64,000 nt of DNA from Microcoleus sp. FACHB-672. Its GTDB lineage: Bacteria; Cyanobacteriota; Cyanobacteriia; Cyanobacteriales; Oscillatoriaceae. The notes beneath the pieces were generated by a model. That model was given only the letters and a program-made list of their open reading frames with translations, did no database searches and was not told the DNA's origin. The stretch is taken from NCBI RefSeq assembly GCF_014695725.1, contig NZ_JACJOU010000009.1, forward strand, positions 62,001 to 126,000, in the 5' to 3' direction. Numbering within the stretch: position 1 is the first letter of the stretch; every line of letters starts with the position of its first letter. The position numbers and the translations under genes were made by a program. Below, piece by piece: positions 26,447-36,248 of the stretch.

Positions 26447-26554
26447 TATTTTAGATAGAAAAAGTGCAGAAACCTCCATTTGCTGCCGGCACAGTCACCT
26501 GACAATCAGAAGCTAGAGATTTCTGCGCTACCGATTAATTTTCCTATTAACACC

Positions 26555-27559
26555 TCACGCCGCGTTAGAACTGGTGCGAACTTTGTCAATCGTTACGGCA
26601 ATAATAATCACCAAACCTTTGACAACTAACTGCCAGAAAAATGACACGTTCATCAGCGTTAATCCATTATTAAGGAGGGCAATAATTAAAGCACCGAGTA
26701 AAGTTCCCCAGATCGTGCCAATGCCACCCGTAAAACTCGTTCCTCCCAAGATTACAGCGGCGATTGCATCTAGTTCATAGCCTTGCCCCAACATTCCCGT
26801 TGCACTGTAGAGGCGCGAGGCGCTCATAATACCGCCTAAACCGGAAAGCAACCCACTCACGCCATAGACAAATAACAGCACGCGATTGACTTTAATTCCT
26901 GTTAGTCGTGCCGCCCGAATATTGCCGCCAACGGCATAAATATGTCTCCCCAGAACCGTTCTTCTTAAAACAAACCAACTGGCAACAACGGCAAGCAAAG
27001 CAATGACAACCAGCCAAGGAACTGGACCGAGATAATTATTGCCGATCCAAGCAAAATTTAAATCTCGATTAAGAACGGTGGTGCCGTTGGCAACTAAGTA
27101 CGCAACCCCACGTAAAGCTGTATAGGAACCAAGGGTGACGATAAAAGGTGGTAATCCTAAATAAGCAATGAGAGATCCGTTGAGTAAGCCTAAACCTAAT
27201 CCCGCTAAGAGGGCAGCCGGTATGGCAAGCAAACCCACACCTGGAATCAACGAGACAAGCACCCCAACAACTGCCGTTACGCCTAAAATTGAGCCAACTG
27301 AAAGGTCAATTCCGCCTGTCAAAATAACAAATGTCATGCCGGTGGCTAGCACAATATTAATTGCTGCCTGCCGAATAACATTAACGAGATTTCCAGGCGA
27401 AAGAAAGCTTGGCGTAACGATTGAAAAAATAATACAAATTGCCACCAAAATTGGTAAAATACCGGCAACCTGGATAAAATTTCTCCAAGCTTGGCGTTTA
27501 CTCGCTTTCTGGCGCTCGCCTACTGAAGTTCTGGTCGGTCTGATTTCGGTTTTACTCAT
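26555..27559 (-). CDS. rbsC: Sugar ABC transporter permease, RbsC type
   Basis: A 334-residue integral membrane protein with about nine hydrophobic segments, of the BPD_transp_2 family. Typical stretches are [46 protein letters not shown] and the EAA-like [20 protein letters not shown]. It forms the channel of a ribose/simple-sugar importer with the proteins from 27556 and 29262. Its ATG overlaps the rbsA stop (ATGA), so it is cotranslated. The true sugar is not known from sequence. Confidence 0.93.
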   Translation of the reverse strand: MSKTEIRPTRTSVGERQKASKRQAWRNFIQVAGILPILVAICIIFSIVTPSFLSPGNLVNVIRQAAINIVLATGMTFVILTGGIDLSVGSILGVTAVVGVLVSLIPGVGLLAIPAALLAGLGLGLLNGSLIAYLGLPPFIVTLGSYTALRGVAYLVANGTTVLNRDLNFAWIGNNYLGPVPWLVVIALLAVVASWFVLRRTVLGRHIYAVGGNIRAARLTGIKVNRVLLFVYGVSGLLSGLGGIMSASRLYSATGMLGQGYELDAIAAVILGGTSFTGGIGTIWGTLLGALIIALLNNGLTLMNVSFFWQLVVKGLVIIIAVTIDKVRTSSNAA

Positions 27560-29178
27560 GATTTCGCTACCTCTCTTGCCCCTGTGGCATAAGCCATGAT
27601 GTTCTCTTGTGTAATCTTTTCCCCAGTTGAGCCGCCAACTTCCCCAACGAGGCTTCCCGCACGCATGACTAAGACGCGATCACTCATTCCCACAATTTCC
27701 GGCAGTTCGCTGGAAATCATTAAAATGGCTACACCTTTTGCGGCTAAATCGCTAATAATTCGATAAATTTCGCTTTTTGCTCCGATGTCAACGCCTCGCG
27801 TTGGTTCATCTAACAAAAGGACCTTGGGGTTAATGGCTAACCAACGAGCTAGTAATAACTTTTGCTGATTTCCCCCAGATAGATCCATTGCCCTAATGCT
27901 TGGACTGGCAAGCCGAATCCCTAAGTCACTAATCGCATCAGCTACAATTTTTAAGAGGGACTTTGAGTTGATAATGCCGGCTTTTGCTTCACGCTCCAGA
28001 ACATTCAGGGTGATATTCTCACCCGAACTCATGTCTAGAAATAAACCGAGATTTTTGCGATCTTCTGGTACATAGGCAATTCCCGCTTCAATAGCATCAT
28101 TGGGGCTAGAGATGTTTAATGGGCGCGTCTCTTTGATATCTTCTGGAACATAGGCAATTCCTGATTCAATTGCATTCGTGGGTTCGGAGATTTTCAGAGA
28201 ACGACCTTCTAATTTGATTTCACCACTCGTCTTTTTGTCTGCCCCAAAAATTAGACGGGCAAGCTCAGTTCTGCCGGCACCCACTAAACCGGCTAAACCT
28301 ACAATTTCGCCGGCATGAAGTTGAAAATTTGCCGGCTTTACCTTGCGCCCATCACTTAAATTTCTGACTTCAAGAACCACTGGGCCAGGGTTTATTTGAC
28401 GTTTATGTTCGTATAAATCCTGTAAAGGCCGACCTACCATCATTTCAACTAAGCGTTCGGCGGAAATTTCTCGCTTTTCAAGAGAGCCAATATAACCTCC
28501 ATCTCGGATGACACTCACGCGATCAGCCAGAGCATAAATCTCTTCCATGCGATGGCTAATATAAATCATCGCAATGCCCTCACTTCGTAAGCGGCGAACC
28601 ACCTCGAAAAGCTTTTCTGTCTCACGATCTGAAAGTGCCGCTGTTGGCTCATCCATCACTAAGATGCGGCTTTTATGTTTGAGTGCCCTGGCAATTTCAA
28701 CTTGCTGTTGTTCGGCAATGGAAAGTGTTGAAACCAGATCCCCCGCGCCAAAACTTGCATCGAGATTTTCTAGTACCTCAGTTGCCTGCCGGCGCATTCC
28801 CTCTTGATCAAGAAAGGTGCCTCCTTTCTTTAGTTCACTCCCCATAAAAATGTTTTCAGCAACGGTCAGATTTGGGGCGAGATTTAACTCTTGATAAATA
28901 ATCGCGATGCCTAAATCTCTAGCTTGACCGGGATTTGTCATCTTAACCACTTCCCCGTCAATTCTTATTTCACCGGCATCGGCGATATAAGCACCGGCAA
29001 GAATTTTCATCAGCGTACTCTTGCCGGCACCATTTTCACCCATAAGGGCATGAACTTCGCCTGGGTAAATGGTGAGATTGACCCCATGCAAGGCGGTGAA
29101 ACCGTTAAAGGTTTTTGTAATTCCTTGCATTTCCAGAACAGGCTTCGTTTTTATTGAAGTTTCAGTGCTACTTACCAT
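27556..29178 (-). CDS. rbsA: Sugar ABC transporter ATP-binding protein, RbsA type, with a 26-residue internal duplication
   Basis: A 540-residue protein with two ABC domains. NBD1 has Walker [10 protein letters not shown] (47-55), a Q-loop near YQELNL and Walker B LVMDEPTA (173-180). NBD2 has the degenerate Walker [10 protein letters not shown] (297-305) normal for Rbs[15 protein letters not shown] and LLLDEPTRG. Residues 330-355 and 356-375 repeat the same block ([12 protein letters not shown] / [12 protein letters not shown]), adding 26 residues between Walker A and signature of NBD2. The two units differ at many bases, so the duplication is not recent. It is in operon order rbsB-rbsA-rbsC. 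Confidence 0.93.
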   Translation of the reverse strand: MVSSTETSIKTKPVLEMQGITKTFNGFTALHGVNLTIYPGEVHALMGENGAGKSTLMKILAGAYIADAGEIRIDGEVVKMTNPGQARDLGIAIIYQELNLAPNLTVAENIFMGSELKKGGTFLDQEGMRRQATEVLENLDASFGAGDLVSTLSIAEQQQVEIARALKHKSRILVMDEPTAALSDRETEKLFEVVRRLRSEGIAMIYISHRMEEIYALADRVSVIRDGGYIGSLEKREISAERLVEMMVGRPLQDLYEHKRQINPGPVVLEVRNLSDGRKVKPANFQLHAGEIVGLAGLVGAGRTELARLIFGADKKTSGEIKLEGRSLKISEPTNAIESGIAYVPEDIKETRPLNISSPNDAIEAGIAYVPEDRKNLGLFLDMSSGENITLNVLEREAKAGIINSKSLLKIVADAISDLGIRLASPSIRAMDLSGGNQQKLLLARWLAINPKVLLLDEPTRGVDIGAKSEIYRIISDLAAKGVAILMISSELPEIVGMSDRVLVMRAGSLVGEVGGSTGEKITQENIMAYATGAREVAKS

Positions 29179-29261
29179 CAGAAATTCCTGTTATTTAATA
29201 CTTCGCGCTCCACAACGCGACAGATGATCAATTCATGAATAAGTGGAATTAACAAAAGTGT

Positions 29262-30239
29262 TTATTCACTGGTCCAGCCTTTATGCTGATTAACATTTTC
29301 ACGAGTGATGAGTGTAACGGGAATCAGAATGTTGGGATCGGCAGGCTTGTTTCCTTTAATAATGTCGTTTCCAACTTCAACTGCTTTGGCTGCCATCCGA
29401 AAAGGATCTTGAGCTGCCGTCGCCGCAAATAGGCTTTTTTCTTGCTTGAGCGCATCTAGCGCTTCCGGTGCGCCATCGACGCCAACAATAAAGAATTCGC
29501 TTCGTTGTGCTTGTTTAGCAGCGAGTTCTGCACCAATGCCGGTTGGATCATTAATCGCAAAAACCGCATCAATTTTTGGGAAAGATGTGAGCAAATCGCT
29601 CATGACTCTTAACCCCCCATCCCGGCTTCCTTCGGCATTTTGATCTTTTGAAAGAATCTTGATATTGGGATATTTGGAAAATACGCTCAGACACCCCTCA
29701 ACTCGCTCAATCACGGAAGCAACAGGAGGCCCATTAATAATCACAACATTGCCTTGACCTTTTAAGCGATCTGCAATGTATTTACAACTGACTTCACCGG
29801 CTTGCACATTATTTGACGTGACAGTGGCATCAACACCGCCTTCAGCAGCAGTATCAACTGCAATAATAGGAATTCCTGCTCGCTTTGCTTTTTCTACAGC
29901 CGCAAAAATCCCCCGACTGTCCGCAGCATTCAGTACAATCATGCTGACATCCGAGGCAATGAAGTTTTCAATTTGGTTGAATTGCTGATTTAAATCGTCC
30001 CCGCTGGAAACGAGCGTTGTTTTCACGTCTCCACCGCCTATTTTTTTTGCTGCCGCCTCAGCACCCTTCCCAATTTGTACAAAGAAGGGATTGCCGAGAT
30101 CGCGGACTGTAACAGCAACCGATGAAAGTTCTGTGCCTCGATTCTTGCCGGCTTGAGTGTTTTCGCTATCTGCTGAACAACTCACAAGAGTGCCCGTGAC
30201 TAGACTTAAAAAACCGACTGCGACCGCTACTCGTTTCAC
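29262..30239 (-). CDS. rbsB: Sugar-binding lipoprotein, RbsB type
   Basis: A 325-residue periplasmic-binding protein (Peripla_BP_4). A signal peptide with lipobox LVSC (about residue 20) suggests membrane anchoring. Then AVTVRDLGNPFFVQIGKGAEAAA, QIENFIASDVSMIVLNAADS, IIAVDTAAEGGVDATVTSNN and IDAVFAINDPTGIGA follow, as in ribose/galactose-type binders. GTG 30239 is chosen: GGAG sits 6 nt upstream, and a longer start (TTG 30251) would lie on that site. First gene of the importer operon; 84 bp separate it from rbsA. Confidence 0.92.
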   Translation of the reverse strand: MKRVAVAVGFLSLVTGTLVSCSADSENTQAGKNRGTELSSVAVTVRDLGNPFFVQIGKGAEAAAKKIGGGDVKTTLVSSGDDLNQQFNQIENFIASDVSMIVLNAADSRGIFAAVEKAKRAGIPIIAVDTAAEGGVDATVTSNNVQAGEVSCKYIADRLKGQGNVVIINGPPVASVIERVEGCLSVFSKYPNIKILSKDQNAEGSRDGGLRVMSDLLTSFPKIDAVFAINDPTGIGAELAAKQAQRSEFFIVGVDGAPEALDALKQEKSLFAATAAQDPFRMAAKAVEVGNDIIKGNKPADPNILIPVTLITRENVNQHKGWTSE

Positions 30240-30928
30240 TTCAAACTCCAATGAATGAACGATCGGTTGAAGAGAGCCGATTGCTAATATGACTGTGCAA
30301 ACCTAACAATAGCCCATGTATAGGATTGCCCAATACCTTTTGATTTTCTGCTAGTCAAATCTCTCTAATCCGATTGCCAGAATGCTTAGGAGAAGAGATG
30401 AATTAAGGAATACACCTCGTTCTCTCTTCCGGAAAATTGCTATTTTTTCTTAAAATATCTTAGAAATGGGGAAGCGTTCCTGTGCTTCAAATTAGGAGAA
30501 GTTTTTTGCAGAAGCCACACTTGCAAAGTCATATTAATTTTGACTCTCGCTATTTTTTATATTCTGACTTTAATACTAACTTGTCATCTATCTTTCGATT
30601 GATATAATGCTTTTAAAAAAGCTGCCTTGCTTAAATAAAATTATTAAATTTTGTGAAGATTTTTACGCAATCTTTTTTCTTGACGAACGAATATTGTTCG
30701 CTATTTTGTCAAAATAGCGAAGGCTAGTATTATACTTCAAAAATACAGGATTAATCTTAGAAAAAGTTAAAACTTAGGTAAAAGCTAACCCGTTTAACTT
30801 AGGAAGCTATACCCAAAAAAAAAGATAATAAAATGTTCGTTTTTGCCTGACCCTTGGACAATAAGCTAGGCAAAAACAATCTATTTCTTCAGAGAAAATT
30901 TTCTCAAATTAATCGGGTTAATTCCCCA
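30240..30928. promoter_or_regulatory. rbsB upstream region, paralogous to the porin upstream region
   Basis: A 689-bp AT-rich region with no gene. The block 30448-30600 (TTTCTTAAAATATCTTA, GACTCTCGCTAT and CATCTATCTT words) matches the block 32802-32975 upstream of the porin gene. At 30697-30721 is a perfect inverted repeat, TTCGCTATTTTG-T-CAAAATAGCGAA, which also repeats the TCGCTATTTT word of 30546. Probably shared regulatory DNA for the importer and the porin. Confidence 0.55.
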
Positions 30929-32584
30929 TTAAAAGTTAAAGCCGGTACGAATCAACCCTACCCATTGTGTATCGTTGCGGCTGTCATTTTCAGGATTAAT
31001 CACCACCCAAAAAGCCGGAGTAATGGCAATGTTGTCATTTATCTGAAAGCGATAGAACGATTCAATGTGATATGAAGAATCTGGCTCATCACGCACATCA
31101 CTGTTGATGACGCGTGCCGGCAAACCTACTAAAATACCGGGGAGGTTGCCTTCACCCCCGACATCTGGGAAACTCAGACCAATCGCTCCATACATAATAT
31201 TGGCGCTATCACCTTTACCAACGTTGAGTAGAACCGAGCCACCTCTACCATCAGAGAGGTTGCTGTCACCAGAACTGTTGGCATAGGCATGGGTGTAAAC
31301 GCCCCAAGCATGAACTTGAAAGTTAGGAGAAAAGCGGTAGAATCCTTGTATTCCTAGGGAATCGCTGGATGTAGCAATATTGTCTCCGAAGGGTCGTCTC
31401 GCCAGAAAACTGCCGGTATCCCCCGTGAGATCAACCTTGTCACTGGGTGCGTAGGAACCGGAATACAAAATACTAACGCCTCCCGACTTTCCATAGTAAG
31501 CAAGCTGAGCCAAGGCGTTGTAGGAACTGTTAAATATACCATTTTTTGGCCTTGGGATATTCGCATTACCGGATAAATAACCCACCGTTAAAACCAGGTT
31601 TTTGCTGATATCCCAGTTAACCGCACCGCCTCCACCGCCGCGCCGGTAGATGGGACTGTATTCTCCAAACTTGGAAGGAATTCCTAAACTATCGCTGGCG
31701 ATGGTTGCAGGGGTAAGCAAGCCGGTAATATCAGGATAGCCAACACCAGTTGGCCCAATTGTAAGGGTGATATTCGGCGTAATTGGAGTGATATAGAGCA
31801 GGTGAGGCAGGATAATTTCGTTATTAAAGTTGCCATCAAAGTTTAATCGCGTCATATTTGTCCCCGTCTGTTCAGCAATGTTTCCAAAATTGCCGAATTC
31901 CATGCGGGTTCTAAGAAGATCGCGACCTGTAAAGCTGGTTTCAATATTTAATCGAGCGCGATCACTAAAAAAGGTTCTGGTATCATCGCTATCTCCACCA
32001 ACGCGATCACCAAAGGTGTCGTTTACTGCCATGATAATTTCAGCATTTAGCTTAGTCGTGGTGGAGAATTGAGTTGCTTCTAATTCTGTGGTTCTTGCTT
32101 CTAGAGTATCTACTCGACCACGCAATGTTGTTAATTCATTGGCAAATTGGTCTTGCAGTTTTTGTAAGGTTACTAAATCTTCTCTGCTCACCTGGTTAGG
32201 CGCTTCTGTCCCCACTAATTCGCTCACAACATTGATACAGGCATTCAATGCGGCTGCAAATTCGTATCGAGTCATCGCCTGGTTCCCTCTGTAGCTGCCG
32301 TCGGGGTAGCCTGTGATGCAGTTGTAGCGCTCAACGAGCGATTGTAATGCTTGAAATGCCCAATCTGTGGGTTGCACATCCGAGAGTTGAGAGACAGAGT
32401 TGATCTGCGATAAGGGATCTTCAGCGACATTTTCTGAAGCTTCAGTCTCTATAGTTTCCATCGGCTCATCCGCAACCGAGTGATCTATGGGTATCGCCCA
32501 AGTTGCAGATGCGGCAAGTAAAAAGAAAGCCGGTGATGCGATTAGAAATGCACGAACCCTGTGAAAAAAACACTTAAACATCAT
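30929..32584 (-). CDS. SLH/OprB-type outer-membrane porin (iron uptake porin family)
   Basis: A 551-residue protein: signal peptide (residues 1-31, ending SATWA-IP), one SLH domain (about 65-115: LSDVQPTDWAFQALQSLVER...GYPDGSYRGNQAMTRYEFAAALN), a coiled coil (LQKLQDQFANELTTLRGRVDTLEARTTEL in pieces) and a beta-barrel of OprB type, ending in F (TGFNF), as in outer-membrane proteins. These are the major porins of cyanobacteria (SomA/SomB-like); iron or sugar uptake is suggested by family names only. Its upstream DNA is related to that of rbsB, suggesting shared control. Confidence 0.9.
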   Translation of the reverse strand: MMFKCFFHRVRAFLIASPAFFLLAASATWAIPIDHSVADEPMETIETEASENVAEDPLSQINSVSQLSDVQPTDWAFQALQSLVERYNCITGYPDGSYRGNQAMTRYEFAAALNACINVVSELVGTEAPNQVSREDLVTLQKLQDQFANELTTLRGRVDTLEARTTELEATQFSTTTKLNAEIIMAVNDTFGDRVGGDSDDTRTFFSDRARLNIETSFTGRDLLRTRMEFGNFGNIAEQTGTNMTRLNFDGNFNNEIILPHLLYITPITPNITLTIGPTGVGYPDITGLLTPATIASDSLGIPSKFGEYSPIYRRGGGGGAVNWDISKNLVLTVGYLSGNANIPRPKNGIFNSSYNALAQLAYYGKSGGVSILYSGSYAPSDKVDLTGDTGSFLARRPFGDNIATSSDSLGIQGFYRFSPNFQVHAWGVYTHAYANSSGDSNLSDGRGGSVLLNVGKGDSANIMYGAIGLSFPDVGGEGNLPGILVGLPARVINSDVRDEPDSSYHIESFYRFQINDNIAITPAFWVVINPENDSRNDTQWVGLIRTGFNF

Positions 32585-33408
32585 AAAACATGACTTTTTA
32601 AGGTTGATATCTATCGCAACAAAGAAATTTTCAAGGTACTGGCAATTAAACGTGTGCGCGGCGATATAGCGAGTAATCGGCTCGCTGAAAACACACGTAC
32701 TTGTTTTTGCTAATAATCGATTCCAGATTGGATTTCTAGATGCTTATATAAAGAAAGATATAAAGAAACACCCTCGGTTTTGCCTCCTAAAAATCCTGGG
32801 AATTTCTTAAAATATCTTAATAAGGATGTAAGCTCTCTAGCACTGAAAATCTGGAGAAAGTTTTTAACGAAAGCTACTAAAGCTTTTGTTTAAAGGCTTG
32901 CAGAGTTATATTAAATTTAACTCTCGCTATAATCCATGCTGATATTAACAAATCGGCTTTGCATCTATCTTAAGATGGATGAAAGATTGAGAACCTAGCT
33001 TAAATGCGTTAAGTTTTGTATTATCTCTGGTCAAGATTATTTGTAGGTTTAATTAAAAATAAATCGTTGATCGTTAATCAACTGTTGCTTGAATCGGTGA
33101 GATTTGAGATATCTGTTTTAAAGCTTTTAAAGAGCCTAAAATAGCTGAAACGCTATCATACATAGCAATTGCAAGATGACATAGAGGTTTAACCGGCTGC
33201 TGCTCAACCTTTATGCAACTTATAAGTGTGGCTGCTGATGTGCCGGCAGAAATCTTCCTTTATAGCGAGCGCTACAATAGTTGAGCCGAATCAGTTGAAA
33301 CTCGCATCTTGTATGAGTCTCAGCAACCGCCAGAGAGTTGGCTCCTTCAGGGTTAGGATGAAACATCCTCACGCCTGTCAAAGTTAAGCAAGGATGTATC
33401 AATTAATA
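32585..33408. promoter_or_regulatory. Porin upstream region (824 bp)
   Basis: No gene could be supported. The block 32802-32975 is the partner of 30448-30600: TTTCTTAAAATATCTTA, then TTGCAGAGTTATATTAAATT and CTCTCGCTAT, then GCATCTATCTT in the same order. The region beyond 33000 up to the OPT gene end has no recognisable element. Confidence 0.5.
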
Positions 33409-35322
33409 CTATCGTTTGCAAACACGCCATAGGCTGCCGCTAAGGAGAGAGAAGGCAATTGCCGCGATCAACCATTGAGAGGGTGCTGGCGCTGTTCCTT
33501 GAAACAAAGGCAGCTGGAAAAAAGTAATGATTGCAGCCACGACACCCATTAAAGCCGCACCGGCAATGAGTCCAGATGCGTAGAGGACACCTCGCTCTAA
33601 CTGATGACTAAATCCGCCTTTTCTGCGCTCGACAAATAACCGAATTAACCCGCCAACCATAATGGGTACTGCTAAATGGATGGGCAAATAAAGCCCAACC
33701 GCAAAGGCTAAGGTGGGTAATCCCATCATTTCCACACAGCCGGCAAGGGCGATGCCGGTGAGGACAAGTCCCCAAGGCAGGTTGCCGCCTAAAACGCCTT
33801 CGATGACGAGTTTGATCAGGTTGGCTTGCGGTGCTTTGAAGTTGCCGGCAACGATATCTGCTCTGAACAATTCCATTACGGTGCTCATGACTAAGGCAGT
33901 GGCAACGATTGCAATGATTTCACCGATTTGCTGGTTGCGGGGACTGGCACCGAGAAGAAAGCCGGTTTTCAAGTCTTGGGAGGTGTCGCCGGCCATTGCA
34001 GCGGCGATGCATACGAGTGCGCCGATTGTCAAGACTGCGATTTTGGCTTCTGCGGGGCTGTAGGCTTGTCCGAAAAGCAGGGCGCAGATCAGCACGGTGG
34101 CAATCGTCATGCCGGAGATCGGGTTGGAGGAGGAACCAATTAGCCCGACGATACGGGAAGAGACGGTGACGAAAAAGAAAGAAAATACGACAACTGCAAT
34201 GCCGGCAGGGATGCCCAGTGGGCCGCCGGTTCGCAGGGGGAGGAAGGCGACTAAAAGGCCGGTGGCGATGAGTCCTGCAAGGACGAGGGAAAAGGGTAAA
34301 TCTTCGTCGGTTCGCGCCACAGATGTTCTGCCGGTGCGCTGACGCAAACCAGCGAGGGCGACTCTCACGGATTCCCAGAGGGTGGGGGCTGATTTGATCA
34401 AGGTGAATAAACCTCCGAAGGCGACGGCACCGGCACCGATGTAACGCAGGTAGCGACTCCAGATGGTGAAGCTGTCCATCTGGGCGATGGGAGTAGTGAG
34501 TTCTGGGGCGATGGGAACGCCGGCAGCGCTGCCAAACAGATAGATGAGGGGGATGATAACCAGCCAGCCAACGGCACCACCGGCAAGCATAACGGCGGCG
34601 ATTTGCGGCCCGATAATGTAGCCCACACCGAGGAGTTCCGGGGTGACATCTGCGCCGACTGAGGTGCGGAAACCCAGTCGGTTGATGGCGATATCGACTT
34701 CTGCCGGCCACAGGTGGGCGAATCTTTCTAGGGCGGTGTAGATTGCGCCAATACCCATGCCGGTGAATAGCAGTTGGGCTTGCCGGCCTCTGCCTTGGGC
34801 GGCAACTTGGACTTCTGCACAGGCAGTGCCTTCAGGATAGGTGAGGCGTCCGTGTTCGCGCACAATTAGTAGCCGGCGCAGGGGAATCATAAATAAAATT
34901 CCCAGCAGTCCGCCAAGGATAGAAAGGGGGAAAATTGGCCAGAAGCCGGGGGTTTCGCCCCAGAGATACAGGACGGGAATCGTGAAGATCACGCCGGCAG
35001 CCAATGAGTCACCGGAAGATCCAATCGTTTGCACCATGTTTGTTTCCAGAAGCGTGCCGCGTCCGGTTGCGCGGAAAATGGCGACGGCGATGACGGCAGC
35101 TGGGATAGAGGCAGAAACGGTGAGTCCAACTTTGAGTGCGAGATAGGCATTTGCTGCACCGAAAAGGATGCCGGTGGCGATGCCGACAATTAGAGATCGT
35201 ATCGTCAGTTCCGGCATTTGCACATCTGCGGGGACTGCCGGTTGATATTCTTCTCCCGGTGGTAGGGGTTGGTAGGCTTGTGCCGGCAATCTTATTTCAG
35301 GTCGGTTTGCATCTTCAGACAT
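33409..35322 (-). CDS. OPT family oligopeptide transporter
   Basis: A 637-residue integral membrane protein with about 15 hydrophobic segments. It matches the OPT superfamily (PF03169): [40 protein letters not shown] (near residues 40-80) and the [11 protein letters not shown]-like stretch are hallmarks of the bacterial branch. The substrate (peptides or metal chelates) cannot be told. The gene stands alone, divergent from the Uma2 gene at 35404. Confidence 0.92.
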   Translation of the reverse strand: MSEDANRPEIRLPAQAYQPLPPGEEYQPAVPADVQMPELTIRSLIVGIATGILFGAANAYLALKVGLTVSASIPAAVIAVAIFRATGRGTLLETNMVQTIGSSGDSLAAGVIFTIPVLYLWGETPGFWPIFPLSILGGLLGILFMIPLRRLLIVREHGRLTYPEGTACAEVQVAAQGRGRQAQLLFTGMGIGAIYTALERFAHLWPAEVDIAINRLGFRTSVGADVTPELLGVGYIIGPQIAAVMLAGGAVGWLVIIPLIYLFGSAAGVPIAPELTTPIAQMDSFTIWSRYLRYIGAGAVAFGGLFTLIKSAPTLWESVRVALAGLRQRTGRTSVARTDEDLPFSLVLAGLIATGLLVAFLPLRTGGPLGIPAGIAVVVFSFFFVTVSSRIVGLIGSSSNPISGMTIATVLICALLFGQAYSPAEAKIAVLTIGALVCIAAAMAGDTSQDLKTGFLLGASPRNQQIGEIIAIVATALVMSTVMELFRADIVAGNFKAPQANLIKLVIEGVLGGNLPWGLVLTGIALAGCVEMMGLPTLAFAVGLYLPIHLAVPIMVGGLIRLFVERRKGGFSHQLERGVLYASGLIAGAALMGVVAAIITFFQLPLFQGTAPAPSQWLIAAIAFSLLSGSLWRVCKR

Positions 35323-35403
35323 AAAATATCAACTCTCTTTTGAGAAAGTAATAAAATTAGAAATAGATTTTCCAGATGTACTATTTTAAGCACTTTTGGT
35401 TTT

Positions 35404-36087
35404 ATGAATCGCTTAATTTTTGCCGAACCCACCTTATCTAAACCGCTTCATCACTGGCAGCCGGCTACCTGGGAAGATTATGTGCAATTACGGGATGAGC
35501 CGGCAGACGAGGAAATTAGACTATTTTTTAATCAGAATTCTCTGTTTATTGACATGGGTAATGAAGGAATTGACCACGCGAGATTCAATAATCTCTTTAC
35601 ACTTCTGTTTGGTTTCTGGTTCACGCTTAAACCAGAACTGATTTTCGATGATCTGGGAGGATGTGTCCTTGAAAAACCTAACCACCAAGGTGCCTCACCA
35701 GATTTAGTGCTTTATATCGGGCAAGGTTCACCGCGCTGGCAAAAGGGAGAACCCCGCCGAATTAATCTGGATAACTGGCGGGTTCCCGATCTGGTGGGAG
35801 AAGTGGCTGACACAACTTTAGCAACGGATTTAGATGAGAAAAAACAACTTTATGCGGCTTTAGGAATTCCTGAATATTGGGTTGTGGATATCAGAGCAGA
35901 AAGAGTATTTGTGTTTTGCTTACAAGAAGCGGGAAATTATAAAGAGTGTCAAACTTCTGTAGCACTTGAAGGGTTGTCAGTTTCTTTATTAGAGGAAACT
36001 TTACAGCAGTTGAACCAAGGAACAAACGGCAGCGCAGCCCTGTGGTTTTCTCAACAGATTGCGAATTTGTCGGAGACTCAGTCCTAG
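35404..36087 (+). CDS. Uma2 family protein (DUF820)
   Basis: A 227-residue protein with the Uma2 core: LDNWRVPDLVGEVADTTLATDLDEKKQLYAALGIPEYWVVDIR near residues 118-160 and FDDLGGCVLEKPNHQGASPDLVLY before it. It is a distant relative of the protein at 21587, not a duplicate. PD-(D/E)XK nuclease fold predicted, function unknown. Starts with ATG 35404; no clear ribosome site. Confidence 0.85.
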   Translation: MNRLIFAEPTLSKPLHHWQPATWEDYVQLRDEPADEEIRLFFNQNSLFIDMGNEGIDHARFNNLFTLLFGFWFTLKPELIFDDLGGCVLEKPNHQGASPDLVLYIGQGSPRWQKGEPRRINLDNWRVPDLVGEVADTTLATDLDEKKQLYAALGIPEYWVVDIRAERVFVFCLQEAGNYKECQTSVALEGLSVSLLEETLQQLNQGTNGSAALWFSQQIANLSETQS

Positions 36088-36248
36088 TTGATATCTATCA
36101 AAAGTATTATCTGAAAAATATGAACGTGAGCAGCCCATTCTTGCCAAAGGTTCGTGGAGGAATCTTGCCGGCTGGCCTTTATCTATGGGAACAGAATGCT
36201 CCCAATCCAATATTTTTGTTTGAAGTCTAGAGTGAGCATTAATTCTTG

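Noticed and set aside
33220-33402. 60-aa frame between the porin and OPT genes
   Set aside because: No ribosome site, no recognisable domain, in AT-rich intergenic DNA.
33920-34711. 263-aa minus-strand frame within the OPT transporter
   Set aside because: Arg/His-rich low-complexity shadow of the transporter frame; no family pattern.
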